64,000 nt of DNA from Longimicrobiales bacterium. GTDB lineage: Bacteria; Gemmatimonadota; Gemmatimonadetes; Longimicrobiales; Gaopeijiaceae. This document shows positions 42,919 to 53,323 of this stretch, in pieces (the stretch's first letter is position 1; every line of letters starts with the position of its first letter). A program made the position numbers and the translations under genes. The stretch is from contig JANQNV010000097.1 of the NCBI GenBank assembly GCA_028279425.1, positions 1 through 64,000 of the forward strand. Reading direction: 5' to 3'. The notes under the pieces were generated by a model. The model saw only the letters and a list, made by a program, of their open reading frames with translations, was not told where the DNA came from and ran no database searches.

Positions 42919-44109
42919 GTGATGGACGCAGTCGACCTTTCGCAGCTCCGGGGGGACACGCCCGCGACCTCCCACCTCGTGCACTTCAACAACGCTGGAG
43001 CGGGGCTCATGCCCGAGCCCGTCGTCGCCGCCGTGCACGACCATCTACGGCTCGAAACGCGCGTAGGTGGTTACGAGGCGGCCGACGCTGCACGGGAGGC
43101 GATCCGCGACGTCTATCGCGCGCTGGCCGACCTCCTGCACACGGACCCCTCGCAGGTGGCGATCACGGAAAACGCGACGGCTTCGTTTCAGCAGGCTCTG
43201 TCGGCGATCCCCTTCCGTGGCGGCGACCGCATCGTCACCACGCGCAGCGACTACGTCTCCAACCAGATCCAGTACCTCAGTCTCGCGCGTCGCTTCGGCG
43301 TCGAGATCGTGCGAGCGCCGGACCACCCGGACGGCGGGGTCGACCTCGCAGCCCTGGAGGGTCTCGTGCACCGGTTGCGCCCCCGGCTCGTGGCGATGAG
43401 CCACATCCCCACCAACTCGGGCCTGATCCAGGATGCCGCCGCGGTGGGTCGCATCTGTCGTGCGCGCTCGACGTGGTTCTTGCTCGATGCCTGCCAGTCC
43501 ATCGGTCAGCTCGACCTCGATCCGGCCTCGTTGGGCTGCGACTTTCTCTCGGCGACGGCGCGCAAGTTCCTACGCGGTCCGCGCGGTGTCGGTCTTCTGT
43601 GGATCTCGCAGCGGGTGCTCGACCGAGAACTCGAGCCGCTGTTCCCCGACTTGCGAGGCGCCGACTGGATCGGCGCCGACCTCTATCAGCCCGCACCAGA
43701 CGCGACGCGTTTCGAGAACTGGGAGTTCGCGTATGCGCTCGTGCTCGGCCTCGGTGCCGCCGCGCGCTATGCCATCGCGGTGGGCGTAGAACGCGGGGGC
43801 GGGCGGGCGGCGAGACTGGCCGCGTCACTGCGCACGTCTCTCTCCCGCATCCAGAGTGTGCGTGTGCTCGATCGCGGACCCCGGCTGTGTGCCATCGTGA
43901 CGATCGCCGTCGAGGGCGCCGCACCCCGCGACATCGTCACGTTTCTTCGTGACCGCGACGTGAACACGTCGTGGATGGACGCGTCGTCGGCGGTGTTGGA
44001 CTTCGCCGACAAGGAGGTCGGCGGCGCGGTGCGCCTCTCGCCCCACTACTACAACACCGACGACGAAGTGGAGCGGGTCGTCGGGCATCTCGCCGAGTAC
44101 GTGGGCTGA
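42919..44109 (+). CDS. class V PLP-dependent aminotransferase / cysteine-desulfurase-like enzyme
   Basis: A 396-aa enzyme (GTG 42919 or ATG 42922). Class V features: HFNNAGAGLMPEPVVAAV at the N-terminus, ITENATASFQQAL, LLDACQSIGQLDLDP (Asp contacting PLP) and the PLP lysine in LSATARKFLRGPRGVGLLW. The active-site loop Cys typical of desulfurases is not evident, so it is more likely an EgtE-like lyase or an aminotransferase than a true NifS/SufS. It precedes the ECF sigma gene by 28 bp. Confidence 0.85.
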   Translation: MMDAVDLSQLRGDTPATSHLVHFNNAGAGLMPEPVVAAVHDHLRLETRVGGYEAADAAREAIRDVYRALADLLHTDPSQVAITENATASFQQALSAIPFRGGDRIVTTRSDYVSNQIQYLSLARRFGVEIVRAPDHPDGGVDLAALEGLVHRLRPRLVAMSHIPTNSGLIQDAAAVGRICRARSTWFLLDACQSIGQLDLDPASLGCDFLSATARKFLRGPRGVGLLWISQRVLDRELEPLFPDLRGADWIGADLYQPAPDATRFENWEFAYALVLGLGAAARYAIAVGVERGGGRAARLAASLRTSLSRIQSVRVLDRGPRLCAIVTIAVEGAAPRDIVTFLRDRDVNTSWMDASSAVLDFADKEVGGAVRLSPHYYNTDDEVERVVGHLAEYVG

Positions 44110-44137
44110 TGGTCGAACGAGTGCCGGGCCACCCCCC

Positions 44138-44761
44138 GTGAAGAAGTCGTCTCCGCGACGCGTACTCAGAGACGAACCCAAGACGGGAGTCGGTTTGCAG
44201 CCCGAGGTCGAGAAGGAGTTGATCCTCAAGTGTCGAAGCGGAGATCCCCGTTTCTACGAGCCCCTGGTCCGAGCCTACGAAGGCCCGGCGATGCGGGTAG
44301 CCGTAGGTATGCTGGGGCACCCCGACGACGCCCACGACGCTGTCCAGGAAGCCTTCGTGAAGGTGTACCGAAGCCTGGACCGCTTCGACGTGAAGCGGAG
44401 CTTCGGACCGTGGTTCTTCCAGATCCTGCGCAACCAGTGCCGGGACATGATCCGCAGCCGCCAAGCGAGGGGACGCATGGAAACGGTCGATGAACGGCTC
44501 GAGGCCCGCCCGGCCGACGAAGAGTCCGGTCCCGAGCGCGCCCTGCAGAAGTCAGCCGCTGGAGAGGTGCTCTGGAAGGGGCTGGAAAAGATCGGAGCCG
44601 AGCACCGCGAGATCCTGGTGCTGAAGGAACTCGAGGGATTTCGATACAACGACATCGCCGAGATCCTGGAGATTCCCGAGGGAACCGTAGCGAGTCGTCT
44701 GTTCCACGCACGTCGCGCGTTGAAAGACGCTCTCGAAGCCATGGGGATCTCGTATCCCTGA
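44138..44761 (+). CDS. ECF-family RNA polymerase sigma factor
   Basis: A 207-aa sigma factor. Region 2 (FYEPLVRAYEGPAMRVAVGMLGHPDDAHDAVQEAFVKVYRSLDRFD, then FGPWFFQILRNQCRDMIRSRQA) binds the -10 element. Region 4 (IGAEHREILVLKELEGFRYNDIAEILEIPEGTVASRLFHARRALKDAL) is the -35-binding HTH. It starts with GTG and is followed 6 bp later by a small membrane protein that is probably its anti-sigma factor. Confidence 0.93.
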   Translation: MKKSSPRRVLRDEPKTGVGLQPEVEKELILKCRSGDPRFYEPLVRAYEGPAMRVAVGMLGHPDDAHDAVQEAFVKVYRSLDRFDVKRSFGPWFFQILRNQCRDMIRSRQARGRMETVDERLEARPADEESGPERALQKSAAGEVLWKGLEKIGAEHREILVLKELEGFRYNDIAEILEIPEGTVASRLFHARRALKDALEAMGISYP

Positions 44762-44767
44762 GGAGGA

Positions 44768-45193
44768 ATGGTGCGCCCGACCGTGAGTAGTGAAGACCTG
44801 ATGCGATTTCTCGACGGCGAGTTGCCGCCGGAGGAAATCGCCCGGGTCGAGGACGCGCTGGAGCGCTCGACGGAGCTCCAGCGAGAGTTCCGGATCTTTC
44901 AGGCGCTACGAGACGATGTGAGCGGATTGTCGTACGATCCACCCGCCCATACGTCGGTTTGGGACGGTGTACAACGCCGGCTGACCCGACCGCTCGGGTG
45001 GATTCTGTTCGTCTCCGGGGCGATCCTCTGGATGGCGTACGGTGGATGGGTATTCGCGACGTCGGCGGCGAATCCCGTAGAAAAGCTCGCAGTGGGAGCC
45101 CTCACCATCGGATTCTTCATTCTTCTCGGCGCAACGGTGAGTGAGCGGCTCCGAGAGTGGCGTACTGACCCCTACAGGGACATCCAGCGATGA
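44768..45193 (+). CDS. putative anti-sigma factor, membrane protein
   Basis: A 141-aa protein. The N-terminal ~60 residues (EDLMRFLDGELPPEEIARVEDALERSTELQREFRIFQALR) have the helical anti-sigma/zf-HC2-like layout, but the Zn motif HxxxCxxC is absent. Two hydrophobic helices follow (LGWILFVSGAILWMAYGGWVFA; LAVGALTIGFFILLGATV), giving membrane anchoring. Placement directly after the ECF gene, with GAGGA before the start, supports a role in sequestering that sigma factor. Its stop overlaps the ybjQ-like gene by 4 bp. Confidence 0.75.
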   Translation: MVRPTVSSEDLMRFLDGELPPEEIARVEDALERSTELQREFRIFQALRDDVSGLSYDPPAHTSVWDGVQRRLTRPLGWILFVSGAILWMAYGGWVFATSAANPVEKLAVGALTIGFFILLGATVSERLREWRTDPYRDIQR

Positions 45194-45513
45194 TCCTCGT
45201 TACCAGCCCCGACGTCCCTGGACGCAGCATCGAGCGCGTGCTCGGTCTCGTGCGCGGAAACACGATTCGCGGCCGCCACGTCGGCCATGACTTCCAGGCC
45301 GTCCTTCGCAACATGGCCGGCGGTGAAATCAAGGAATACACGAAGATGATGGCCGAAGCCCGGGAGCAGGCCATCGACCGGATGGTCGACGAGGCGCGGG
45401 CGCTGGGCGCCGACGCCGTGGTCGCTCTGCGCTTCCAGACGTGCGAGATCATGAAGGGTGCGGCCGAGATGCTGTGCTACGGGACTGCCGTCACCTTCCG
45501 CGACGAGGAGTGA
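45190..45513 (+). CDS. YbjQ/UPF0145 family protein
   Basis: A 107-aa protein with the family pattern VTSPDVPGRSIERVLGLVRGNTIRGRHVGHDF...EIKEYTKMMAEAREQAIDRMVDEARALGADAVVALRF. YbjQ proteins form small oligomeric beta-rich assemblies of unknown function. It overlaps the anti-sigma-like gene by 4 bp and the PBP4 gene by 4 bp (GTGA), so sigma/anti-sigma/YbjQ/PBP4 are one operon, suggesting an envelope-related regulon. Confidence 0.9.
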   Translation: MILVTSPDVPGRSIERVLGLVRGNTIRGRHVGHDFQAVLRNMAGGEIKEYTKMMAEAREQAIDRMVDEARALGADAVVALRFQTCEIMKGAAEMLCYGTAVTFRDEE

Positions 45514-46955
45514 GGGCACGAGCCTCGGGGCTGACGCCCCTGCTGATTCTTCTCGCTGCGGCCTCACCGGGGTCGAGCCAGCTGAGTGCAGACCTCGACG
45601 CGATGTTCGACACGGCGCCGTTCGACGGGATGCACATCGGTGCCATGGTGGTCGACGTCGAGTCGGGCGAACGGCTCTACGCGCGGAATCACGCCAGGCG
45701 ATTCGTGCCGGCCTCCAACCAGAAGATCCTGAGCACGATCGCCGCGCTCGAGGAGTTCGGTCCCGACTACCGGTTCCAGACCCACGTACTGGCCGAAGGC
45801 CCGCTCACCGACGGGATCCTCGTCGGAAACCTCGTCGTGGCCGGCAGCGGGGATCCGACCCTGTCTCGGCGCTACTACGATTCCGCCGAGACCCCCCTGA
45901 TCGAACTGGCCCGGCAGCTGCGCTCGGCTGGACTTCGCCGCGTGCGCGGCGACCTGCTGATCGACGCCGTCGGCTGGGACTCCACCCGGGTCGAGCCCAC
46001 GTGGATGTGGGGTGACCTACCCTACGCCTACGCCGCCGCGGCCGGACCCTTCGTGATCTCGGAGGGCATGGTCGAGGTCGTGCTCCGTGCCGGCGATCCG
46101 GGCTCTCCAGTTGCGGTCGCCTGGACGCCGGTCGGCCACCCGGATCGCATCACCTCCTCTGCGCGGTCGGTGGCTTCCGACTCCGCCGACCTCGATGCCC
46201 GCCTTCGCGATGATTTCGCCGGCGTCGAGGTGACGGGCACCCTCGAGGCCTTCACGAGCGACACACTCGAACTCAATGTGCAGGACCCGGATTTCGAAGC
46301 CGCGGCGGCCTTCGCCCGCATCCTCGGCGACCACGGCATCGAGATCGACGGTTCGATCGGGGTTCGACGCGAAGAACCGCTGTGCCTTGCGGGGTGCGAA
46401 GCGGTCATGCCTCTGGCCCAGCTCGAGTCTCCCCCACTGATCGACATCGCGCAGGGCGTGCTGGAGCCGAGCCAGAACTGGATGGCCGAGCAGCTGGTCC
46501 GGGCGCTCGGGACCACCGAGGAGGGACCCGCGGGCTGGCCGACCGGGACGAGGGCGATGCGACGCATCCTGCAGTCGGACTTCGGCTTGGACTCCCTCGA
46601 CCTGACGATCCGTGACGGGTCGGGCCTGTCGGCCTACAACCTCGTGACCCCACGCGCACTCGTCGGACTTCTGGAAGCCGTGCATCGCAAGCCCTGGGCG
46701 GCCGGCTACGCGAGCGCGCTGGCGGAGCCGGGCGAAGACGACAGCACGCTCTCGAACCGGCTGGAAGGTCTGGAGGGTAGGGTCTACGCCAAAACCGGCA
46801 CCATTACCCACGTCAACTCGCTCAGCGGGTACATCGACACGCTCGACGGGCGGCGGCTGGCCTTCGCGATGCTCACCAACGCCTCGGGGGTGCGCGCCTC
46901 ACACGTGCGCCGGCTCATCGATCGCGTGGTTCGCCGCCTCGCCGAGGGCGACTGA
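45510..46955 (+). CDS. dacB: D-alanyl-D-alanine carboxypeptidase/endopeptidase, PBP4 (DacB) family
   Basis: A 481-aa class C-type penicillin-binding protein. A signal peptide (residues ~7-23, LTPLLILLAAASPGSSQ) exports it to the periplasm. The three active-site motifs are present: S69-xx-K72 in PASNQKIL, SxN in EPSQNWMAEQL and KTG in YAKTGTITHVN. It trims or cleaves peptidoglycan stem peptides. GTG 45510 overlaps the preceding stop. Its presence in an ECF operon suggests cell-wall maintenance as part of the sigma factor's output. Confidence 0.92.
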   Translation: MRARASGLTPLLILLAAASPGSSQLSADLDAMFDTAPFDGMHIGAMVVDVESGERLYARNHARRFVPASNQKILSTIAALEEFGPDYRFQTHVLAEGPLTDGILVGNLVVAGSGDPTLSRRYYDSAETPLIELARQLRSAGLRRVRGDLLIDAVGWDSTRVEPTWMWGDLPYAYAAAAGPFVISEGMVEVVLRAGDPGSPVAVAWTPVGHPDRITSSARSVASDSADLDARLRDDFAGVEVTGTLEAFTSDTLELNVQDPDFEAAAAFARILGDHGIEIDGSIGVRREEPLCLAGCEAVMPLAQLESPPLIDIAQGVLEPSQNWMAEQLVRALGTTEEGPAGWPTGTRAMRRILQSDFGLDSLDLTIRDGSGLSAYNLVTPRALVGLLEAVHRKPWAAGYASALAEPGEDDSTLSNRLEGLEGRVYAKTGTITHVNSLSGYIDTLDGRRLAFAMLTNASGVRASHVRRLIDRVVRRLAEGD

Positions 46956-46962
46956 TCCGGCT

Positions 46963-47844
46963 CTACTCCGCGCTGGCCTCCAGGCCTGCCACGAGCGCCG
47001 CCCTCGTCGCCCGGTAGCCCTCCTCGAGGAAGTACTGGGTTTCATCGAAGTCGAAGGTGCCGTATCCCTCGAGACGCGGTCGCACCATCAACAGAGGTGG
47101 TTCCGACCAGTGCGAGATCAGGTCGGCGCGCTTTCTCCAGCTCATGATCGAAAAGACCCGCTGGTGGATCGCGATCAGGCCGTTTTCGCGCACACGATCG
47201 GCGGGGCTGCGCCGTCCCGAACCCACGTCGACCCCCACCAACCCGCTCGCGCCCAGCTGCGAGGCACGCGCGAGCCCCAGTGTGTGCTCGACGCCGCCGT
47301 CCACGAATGTCCGACCCTCGACCGTCAGGGGTGGGTAGAACACCGGGAGTGCCGCCGACGCGTAGAGGGCGTCCTCGAGCGAGACGCTGGTATCGGCCCC
47401 GGGGCCGAACCACACGGTCTCACCATTCTCGAGATCGACGGCGTTGACCTGAAGGGGGAGCGTCAGGTCCTCCCAGCGCTGAACCGGCAACACGGCCCGG
47501 ATGAAGGCGCGGAGAGGCTCGCCGAGAAGCAGCGATTCCTGTCGGATTCCGTTGAACGACAGCGCCCGTCGATTGATGCGCGCGATGTCGCCGCGCCGGA
47601 GAGCGAACGCCAGAGGGGCGAGGTCGGCCCACGACATGCCACCCGCCAGGCAGGCACCCACGAGGGCGCCGATCGACGTACCGACGATGCCCGAGATCTC
47701 CACGCTCGCCTCGTCGAGGGCCTGCCACGCTCCGACGTGCGCGAGACCCTTCAAGCCACCACCTCCCAGGACCAACCACGGGTCGGCGCCGAGTGGGTCG
47801 AGCGGCCCGGGGGTCCAGGTGACACGCTCCGGGTGGTCGTTCAC
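46963..47844 (-). CDS. patatin-like phospholipase
   Basis: About 293 aa from a GTG at 47844. The patatin Ser-Asp dyad elements are present: oxyanion loop VLGGGGLKGLAHVG, nucleophile GTSIGALVGACLAGG and DGG in RTFVDGGVEHTLGL. Bacterial relatives (RssA-like) hydrolyse acyl esters at the inner face of the membrane. The open frame extends upstream to 48090, but that stretch is Arg/Ser-rich and overlaps the suf promoter, so I reject it. It converges on dacB with a 7-bp gap. Confidence 0.85.
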   Translation of the reverse strand: MNDHPERVTWTPGPLDPLGADPWLVLGGGGLKGLAHVGAWQALDEASVEISGIVGTSIGALVGACLAGGMSWADLAPLAFALRRGDIARINRRALSFNGIRQESLLLGEPLRAFIRAVLPVQRWEDLTLPLQVNAVDLENGETVWFGPGADTSVSLEDALYASAALPVFYPPLTVEGRTFVDGGVEHTLGLARASQLGASGLVGVDVGSGRRSPADRVRENGLIAIHQRVFSIMSWRKRADLISHWSEPPLLMVRPRLEGYGTFDFDETQYFLEEGYRATRAALVAGLEASAE

Positions 47845-47985
47845 GCGCGCAGAGGGCGCGAAGACGCCACTTCTGGAGCGCGGATCCGGCCGTCGCCGAA
47901 CCGTTGCACGCGCGATGGACCCTGCCCTCCGGGTGCGGGTAGAGAGCCGTCCCTCGACGACGATGGTGCGGAACGAACGTTTCCG

Positions 47986-48014
47986 TTGACCGTTTGTCGA
48001 GGGATTTCTACCTT
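47986..48014 (+). promoter_or_regulatory. promoter of the suf operon
   Basis: TTGACC (47986-47991) and TACCTT (48009-48014) are spaced 17 bp apart, 60 bp before sufC. The surrounding DNA is AT-rich for this genome. A weak dyad (ATGA...TCAT, about 48017-48033) lies just downstream; it does not match the known IscR or SufR consensus well. Confidence 0.5.
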
Positions 48015-48073
48015 GATGAAATCTGGAATCATTCTTGTTAAACGCGCCTCCCAACCGCTTGCCGGAGTAACGC

Positions 48074-48856
<783 letters not shown>

Positions 48857-48906
48857 TCGACGCCGCCTCGAACGCTTTCGCACGCCCCACAGAACTGGTG
48901 TGAGCC

Positions 48907-50322
48907 ATGCCTCAGAATGAAGTCATCCACGATCTCGCCCTCGACGACTACAAGTACGGATTCGTCGACGAAGAGAAGCACGTCTACCGCACCCAGCCCG
49001 GCCTGAGCGAAGAGGTCGTGCGCCAGATCTCGGCCCAGAAGGAAGAGCCGGAGTGGATGCTGGAGTTCCGACTCAAGGCGCTGAAGATCTACGAGTCGAA
49101 GCCCATGCCCGAGTGGGGCGGCGATCTGTCGACGCTCGAGGAGACGCTCGACGAGATCTACTTCTACGTGCGCCCGCAGGACCGTATGGAGCGCTCGTGG
49201 GACGACGTGCCGGAAGACATCAAGAACACCTTCGAGAGGCTCGGGATCCCGGATGCCGAGCAGAAGGTGCTGGCCGGCGTCGGGGCGCAGTACGAGTCCG
49301 AAATGGTGTACCACTCCCTCAAGAAGGAGTGGGAAGACAAGGGCGTGATCTTCGATTCCATCGAAGACGGCTTGAAGAACCACCCGGAGCTGTTCCGGAA
49401 GTACTTCGGGACGGTGATCCCCTCGGCCGACAACAAGTTCTCCGCCATGAACTCGGCCGTGTGGTCCGGAGGTTCGTTCGTCTACATCCCCAAGGGCGTT
49501 CACCTCGAGACCCCCCTCCAGGCCTACTTCCGGGTCAACCAGGAGCGTATGGGGCAGTTCGAGCGCACTCTGATCATCGCCGACGAGGGGTCGCGTGCGC
49601 ACTACATCGAAGGGTGCACGGCGCCGACCTACAGCACCGAGTCGTTCCACTCCGGCGTGATCGAGATCGTGGTCAACGAAGGTGCGCACTTCCGGTATAC
49701 CACGATCCAGAATTGGTCCAACAACATGTACAACCTCGTGACACAGCGAGCGTTGGTGCAGAAGAACGCGACCATGGAGTGGCTCGACGGAAATCTGGGC
49801 TCGAAGCTCACGATGAAGTATCCGTCGTGTTACCTCATGGGCGAGGGCGCGCACGGCAACATTCTGTCGATCGCATATTCGGGTGACGGACAGCATCAGG
49901 ACACCGGCGGCAAGGTGGTCCACGCCGCCCCGCACACCACCTCGTCGATCGTGTCGAAGTCGATCTCGAAGGGCACGGGGCGCAGCACCTATCGAGGCCT
50001 CTGCAAGGTGTACGACGGGGCGATCGGCTCGAAGTCCAACGTCGAGTGCGACGCGCTGTTGATCAACGAGACGTCGCGCACCGACACCTACCCCTACATC
50101 GAGATCGAGGAGAACCGCTCCAACATCGGACACGAGGCCACCGTCTCGAAGGTCGGTGACGAGCAACTCTTCTACCTGATGAGCCGGGGGATGGACGAGG
50201 CCGAGGCGATGGCTCTGATCGTTCGCGGATTCATCGAGCCGATCGCGAAGCAGCTCCCGCTGGAATACGCCGTGGAGCTGAACCGCCTGATCGAGCTCGA
50301 GATGGAGGGGTCGGTCGGCTAG
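48907..50322 (+). CDS. sufB: Fe-S cluster assembly scaffold SufB
   Basis: A 471-aa core scaffold subunit with the conserved stretches [74 protein letters not shown] and [25 protein letters not shown]. It receives persulfide sulfur and assembles [4Fe-4S] clusters with SufC and SufD. BchE, HemN and the aconitase-like enzyme in this window all need such clusters. Confidence 0.97.
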   Translation: MPQNEVIHDLALDDYKYGFVDEEKHVYRTQPGLSEEVVRQISAQKEEPEWMLEFRLKALKIYESKPMPEWGGDLSTLEETLDEIYFYVRPQDRMERSWDDVPEDIKNTFERLGIPDAEQKVLAGVGAQYESEMVYHSLKKEWEDKGVIFDSIEDGLKNHPELFRKYFGTVIPSADNKFSAMNSAVWSGGSFVYIPKGVHLETPLQAYFRVNQERMGQFERTLIIADEGSRAHYIEGCTAPTYSTESFHSGVIEIVVNEGAHFRYTTIQNWSNNMYNLVTQRALVQKNATMEWLDGNLGSKLTMKYPSCYLMGEGAHGNILSIAYSGDGQHQDTGGKVVHAAPHTTSSIVSKSISKGTGRSTYRGLCKVYDGAIGSKSNVECDALLINETSRTDTYPYIEIEENRSNIGHEATVSKVGDEQLFYLMSRGMDEAEAMALIVRGFIEPIAKQLPLEYAVELNRLIELEMEGSVG

Positions 50323-50384
50323 ACCGCCCGATCCGCCTCGCTCATCCCGCGCACTGCGACCCGTATCCCGACCTGAACCCGACC

Positions 50385-51722
50385 ATGGCTGAACGCACCG
50401 ATATCGAGGGAGTCAACTCCACCTTCCACGGCGACGCCGTCCGTGCCCGGAGCGAAGGGGAGCCCGCCTGGCTGGTCACCCGCCGCGCCCACGCGTGGGA
50501 CGTGTACGAGGCGACGCCGCTCCCCACCACACGTCTGGAAGAGTGGCGCTACACCAATGTGTCGCGCGTCCTCGATCTCGATGCCCTTCGGCTCGGCTCG
50601 TCGACGGCACTTCCCGACGATCCATCGTCGTATCCGGACCGACTCCGCGCCACGATGGCCGAAGATCGCGAGGCGGCCGGCCACCTGATTCTCGTCGACG
50701 GGGCGGTGGTACATACCGATATCCGCGAGGACCTCGCGTCGCTGGGTGTGGTGCTCAGCTCGCTCCGCGACGCGGTCGCCTCGCACCCGGAGTTGGTCGA
50801 GAAGTACCTTGCGACCGAGGCGGTACCGGCCGAAGAGGGCAAGTTTGCCGCGCTCAATGCCGCGCTCTGGACCGACGGCATCTTCCTGCACGTGCCCAAG
50901 GGGGTACGACTCGACAAGCCAGTCCGGGTCACCCGCTGGGTGAGCGAGTCGGGCGTTGCGTGCTTCACCCGCACGCTGATCGTCGCCGACTCGACGAGCC
51001 AGGTGTCGTACGTCGACGAGGTGATGTCAGACGACTTCGAATCCCAGACGCTGGTGTCGTCGGCCGTCGAAGTGATCACGGCCAACGGTGCTCAGGTTCA
51101 GTACGTCGCTCTTCAGCGGCTCGGCCGCGGCGCCTTCTACCAGTCGCAGCAGCGCACGCTGGCGGCTCGGGACTCCACGCTCGACACGCTGAACGTCAGC
51201 CTGGGTGCCAGCATCAGTCGTGTCGACTTGAACGCCCGCCTGCTCGGCCCCGGGGCCAACAGCGACATGCTCGGTCTCTACTTCGGAGACGCCGATCAGC
51301 ACTTCGATCACAACACGAGCCAGGACCACGTGGCCGCACATGCCCGCAGCGACCTGCTCTACAAGGGGGCCCTGGACGACGAGAGCCGCGCGGTGTTCCG
51401 CGGGATCATCCGCGTGCACCCCGGGGCGCAGCACACCGACGCGTACCAGACGAACCGCAATCTCCTGCTTTCCGAAGACGCTCGGTCGGACTCCCTCCCG
51501 AACCTCGAGATCGAGGCCGACGACGTGAAGTGCTCGCACGGTGCGACCGTGGGGCAACTCGACGACGAGCATCTCTTCTACCTCATGAGCCGGGGCCTCC
51601 CGCGCGAGAAGGCCGAGCGGCTCGTCGTCATGGGGTTCCTGGGGGAGGTGCTCTCGCGACTTCCGCTGGGTGGTGTGGTCGAGAAGGTGACACGGGCCAT
51701 CGAAGAAAAGCTCAGGAGCTAG
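50385..51722 (+). CDS. sufD: Fe-S cluster assembly protein SufD
   Basis: A 445-aa partner of SufB/SufC. Typical features are LEEWRYTNVSRVLDLD near the N-terminus, ALWTDGIFLHVPKGVRLDKPVRVTRW in the middle, and the C-terminal [67 protein letters not shown]. It starts 62 bp after sufB and ends 8 bp before the Rieske gene. Confidence 0.96.
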   Translation: MAERTDIEGVNSTFHGDAVRARSEGEPAWLVTRRAHAWDVYEATPLPTTRLEEWRYTNVSRVLDLDALRLGSSTALPDDPSSYPDRLRATMAEDREAAGHLILVDGAVVHTDIREDLASLGVVLSSLRDAVASHPELVEKYLATEAVPAEEGKFAALNAALWTDGIFLHVPKGVRLDKPVRVTRWVSESGVACFTRTLIVADSTSQVSYVDEVMSDDFESQTLVSSAVEVITANGAQVQYVALQRLGRGAFYQSQQRTLAARDSTLDTLNVSLGASISRVDLNARLLGPGANSDMLGLYFGDADQHFDHNTSQDHVAAHARSDLLYKGALDDESRAVFRGIIRVHPGAQHTDAYQTNRNLLLSEDARSDSLPNLEIEADDVKCSHGATVGQLDDEHLFYLMSRGLPREKAERLVVMGFLGEVLSRLPLGGVVEKVTRAIEEKLRS

Positions 51723-51730
51723 TCGACATC

Positions 51731-52042
51731 ATGGCGGAATGGACGCGCGTCGCGGCGGTTACCGACGTCGAACCTGGCACGTTCAAGGCGCTCGCGGCCG
51801 GTCGCAGGCGGATCGTACTGTGCAACGTCGACGGCGACTTCTACGCGCTGCGTGATCTCTGCTCGCACGATGATCTGCCGTTGTCGAACGGGGATCTCGA
51901 GGGGAGCGAGTTCGTCTGTATCCACCACGGGGCGAGATTCGACGTGTGCACGGGGCGCGCCCTCTGCCTGCCGGCGATCCAGCCGGTCACGACGTACGAG
52001 ACCGAGGTGCGCGACGGCGACGTCTTCGTTCAGGCGGGATGA
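51731..52042 (+). CDS. Rieske-type [2Fe-2S] ferredoxin in the suf operon
   Basis: A 103-aa soluble Rieske ferredoxin. The cluster ligands are C-x-H (LCSHDDLPLSNGDL) and C-xx-H (EFVCIHHGARFDVCTG), as in biphenyl-dioxygenase-type ferredoxins. It sits between sufD and sufS, and its stop overlaps the sufS start (ATGA), so it is made together with the assembly machinery. It may supply electrons for cluster assembly or be a preferred client; the role is inferred. Confidence 0.93.
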   Translation: MAEWTRVAAVTDVEPGTFKALAAGRRRIVLCNVDGDFYALRDLCSHDDLPLSNGDLEGSEFVCIHHGARFDVCTGRALCLPAIQPVTTYETEVRDGDVFVQAG

Positions 52043-53277
52043 GCACCCGTCCTCTCGATCCGGCAGCCATTCGAGCCGAGTTCCCGGCCCTCGCCCAGTC
52101 CGTGCACGGGCATCCGCTCGTCTATCTCGACAACGCGGCCACCAGCCAGAAGCCGAGGGCCGTATTGGAGGCGTTGGAGGGCTACTATTCCTCCGACAAT
52201 GCCAACGTTCACCGCGGAATCCACGAGCTGAGCCGTCGCGCCACCGACGCCTACGAGGCCGCCCGCGCCCGGGTCGCTGGGTGGATCGGGGCCGCTAGCC
52301 CCAACGAGGTGGTCTGGACGCGCGGCACGACCGAGGCGCTGAACCTCGTCGCCTACGGATGGGGGCTGGACCACGTCGGCGAGGGCGACGAGATCGTGCT
52401 GTCGGTTCAGGACCACCACTCCAATCTGGTGCCGTGGCAGCTCCTCGCGCAGCGTCGCGGCGCTCGTCTGCGCTACATCGAGATCGACGACGAGGGCCGT
52501 TGGCAGCTCGACGATCTCCCGTCCCTGCTGGGCGAACGCACGCGGATCGTGGCCGTGTCGCACGTCTCGAATGCGCTCGGCACGGTCAATCCGATTCGCC
52601 CGTTGATCGACGAGGTGCGTCGACTCTCCCCGGCCGTGGTCGTCGTCGACGGCGCCCAGGCCGTACCGCACCTTCGGGTCGACATGACGCAGATCGGCGC
52701 CGACTTCTACGCCTTCAGCGGCCACAAGATGTGTGCGCCCACGGGCATCGGTTGCCTGTGGGGCCGAGCCGAGCTCCTCGACGAGATGTCGCCCTTCCAG
52801 GGGGGTGGCGAGATGATCTCGATCGTGGACCGCGACATGAGCACCTGGGCCGCCGTTCCGCACAAGTTCGAGGCCGGGACACCCAACATCGCCGGCGCCG
52901 TGGGTATGGGCGCCGCCATCGAGTGGCTGTCGCATTTCGACGACGGAGCCGTGCTCGAACACGAACAGCAGCTGTCGGCGTACGCCGTGGAGCGGTTGTC
53001 GGCGATCCCGGGCGCGACCGTGTTCGGCCCCTCCAATGTGGCAGAACGGTCGGGGGTGGTGCCCTTCACCCTCGCGAGCGCGCACCCGCACGACATCTCG
53101 ACGATTCTCGACACACAGGGTGTAGCGATCCGCGCTGGACACCACTGCGCGCAGCTGGTGATGAAGCGCTACGGCACTCCGGCGACCGCCCGGGCGTCGT
53201 TCTACCTCTACAACACGCGAGACGACGTCGATCGACTGATCGAAGCACTCGAGACCGTCGAAGACATCTTCGGCTGA
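52039..53277 (+). CDS. sufS: cysteine desulfurase SufS
   Basis: A 412-aa group II class V aminotransferase-fold enzyme that takes sulfur from cysteine. Motifs: YLDNAATSQKPRAV, NVHRGIHELSRRAT, SVQDHHSNLVPWQ, VVDGAQAVPH, the PLP lysine in FYAFSGHKMCAPTGIG, and the active-site cysteine in the RAGHHCAQLVMKRYG loop. Together with SufU it replaces a SufS/SufE pair. Confidence 0.96.
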   Translation: MSTRPLDPAAIRAEFPALAQSVHGHPLVYLDNAATSQKPRAVLEALEGYYSSDNANVHRGIHELSRRATDAYEAARARVAGWIGAASPNEVVWTRGTTEALNLVAYGWGLDHVGEGDEIVLSVQDHHSNLVPWQLLAQRRGARLRYIEIDDEGRWQLDDLPSLLGERTRIVAVSHVSNALGTVNPIRPLIDEVRRLSPAVVVVDGAQAVPHLRVDMTQIGADFYAFSGHKMCAPTGIGCLWGRAELLDEMSPFQGGGEMISIVDRDMSTWAAVPHKFEAGTPNIAGAVGMGAAIEWLSHFDDGAVLEHEQQLSAYAVERLSAIPGATVFGPSNVAERSGVVPFTLASAHPHDISTILDTQGVAIRAGHHCAQLVMKRYGTPATARASFYLYNTRDDVDRLIEALETVEDIFG

Positions 53278-53323
53278 CGGGTCTTCGTCGCGCCTTCGTC
53301 GCCTCCGTCCTACATTCGGTGGT

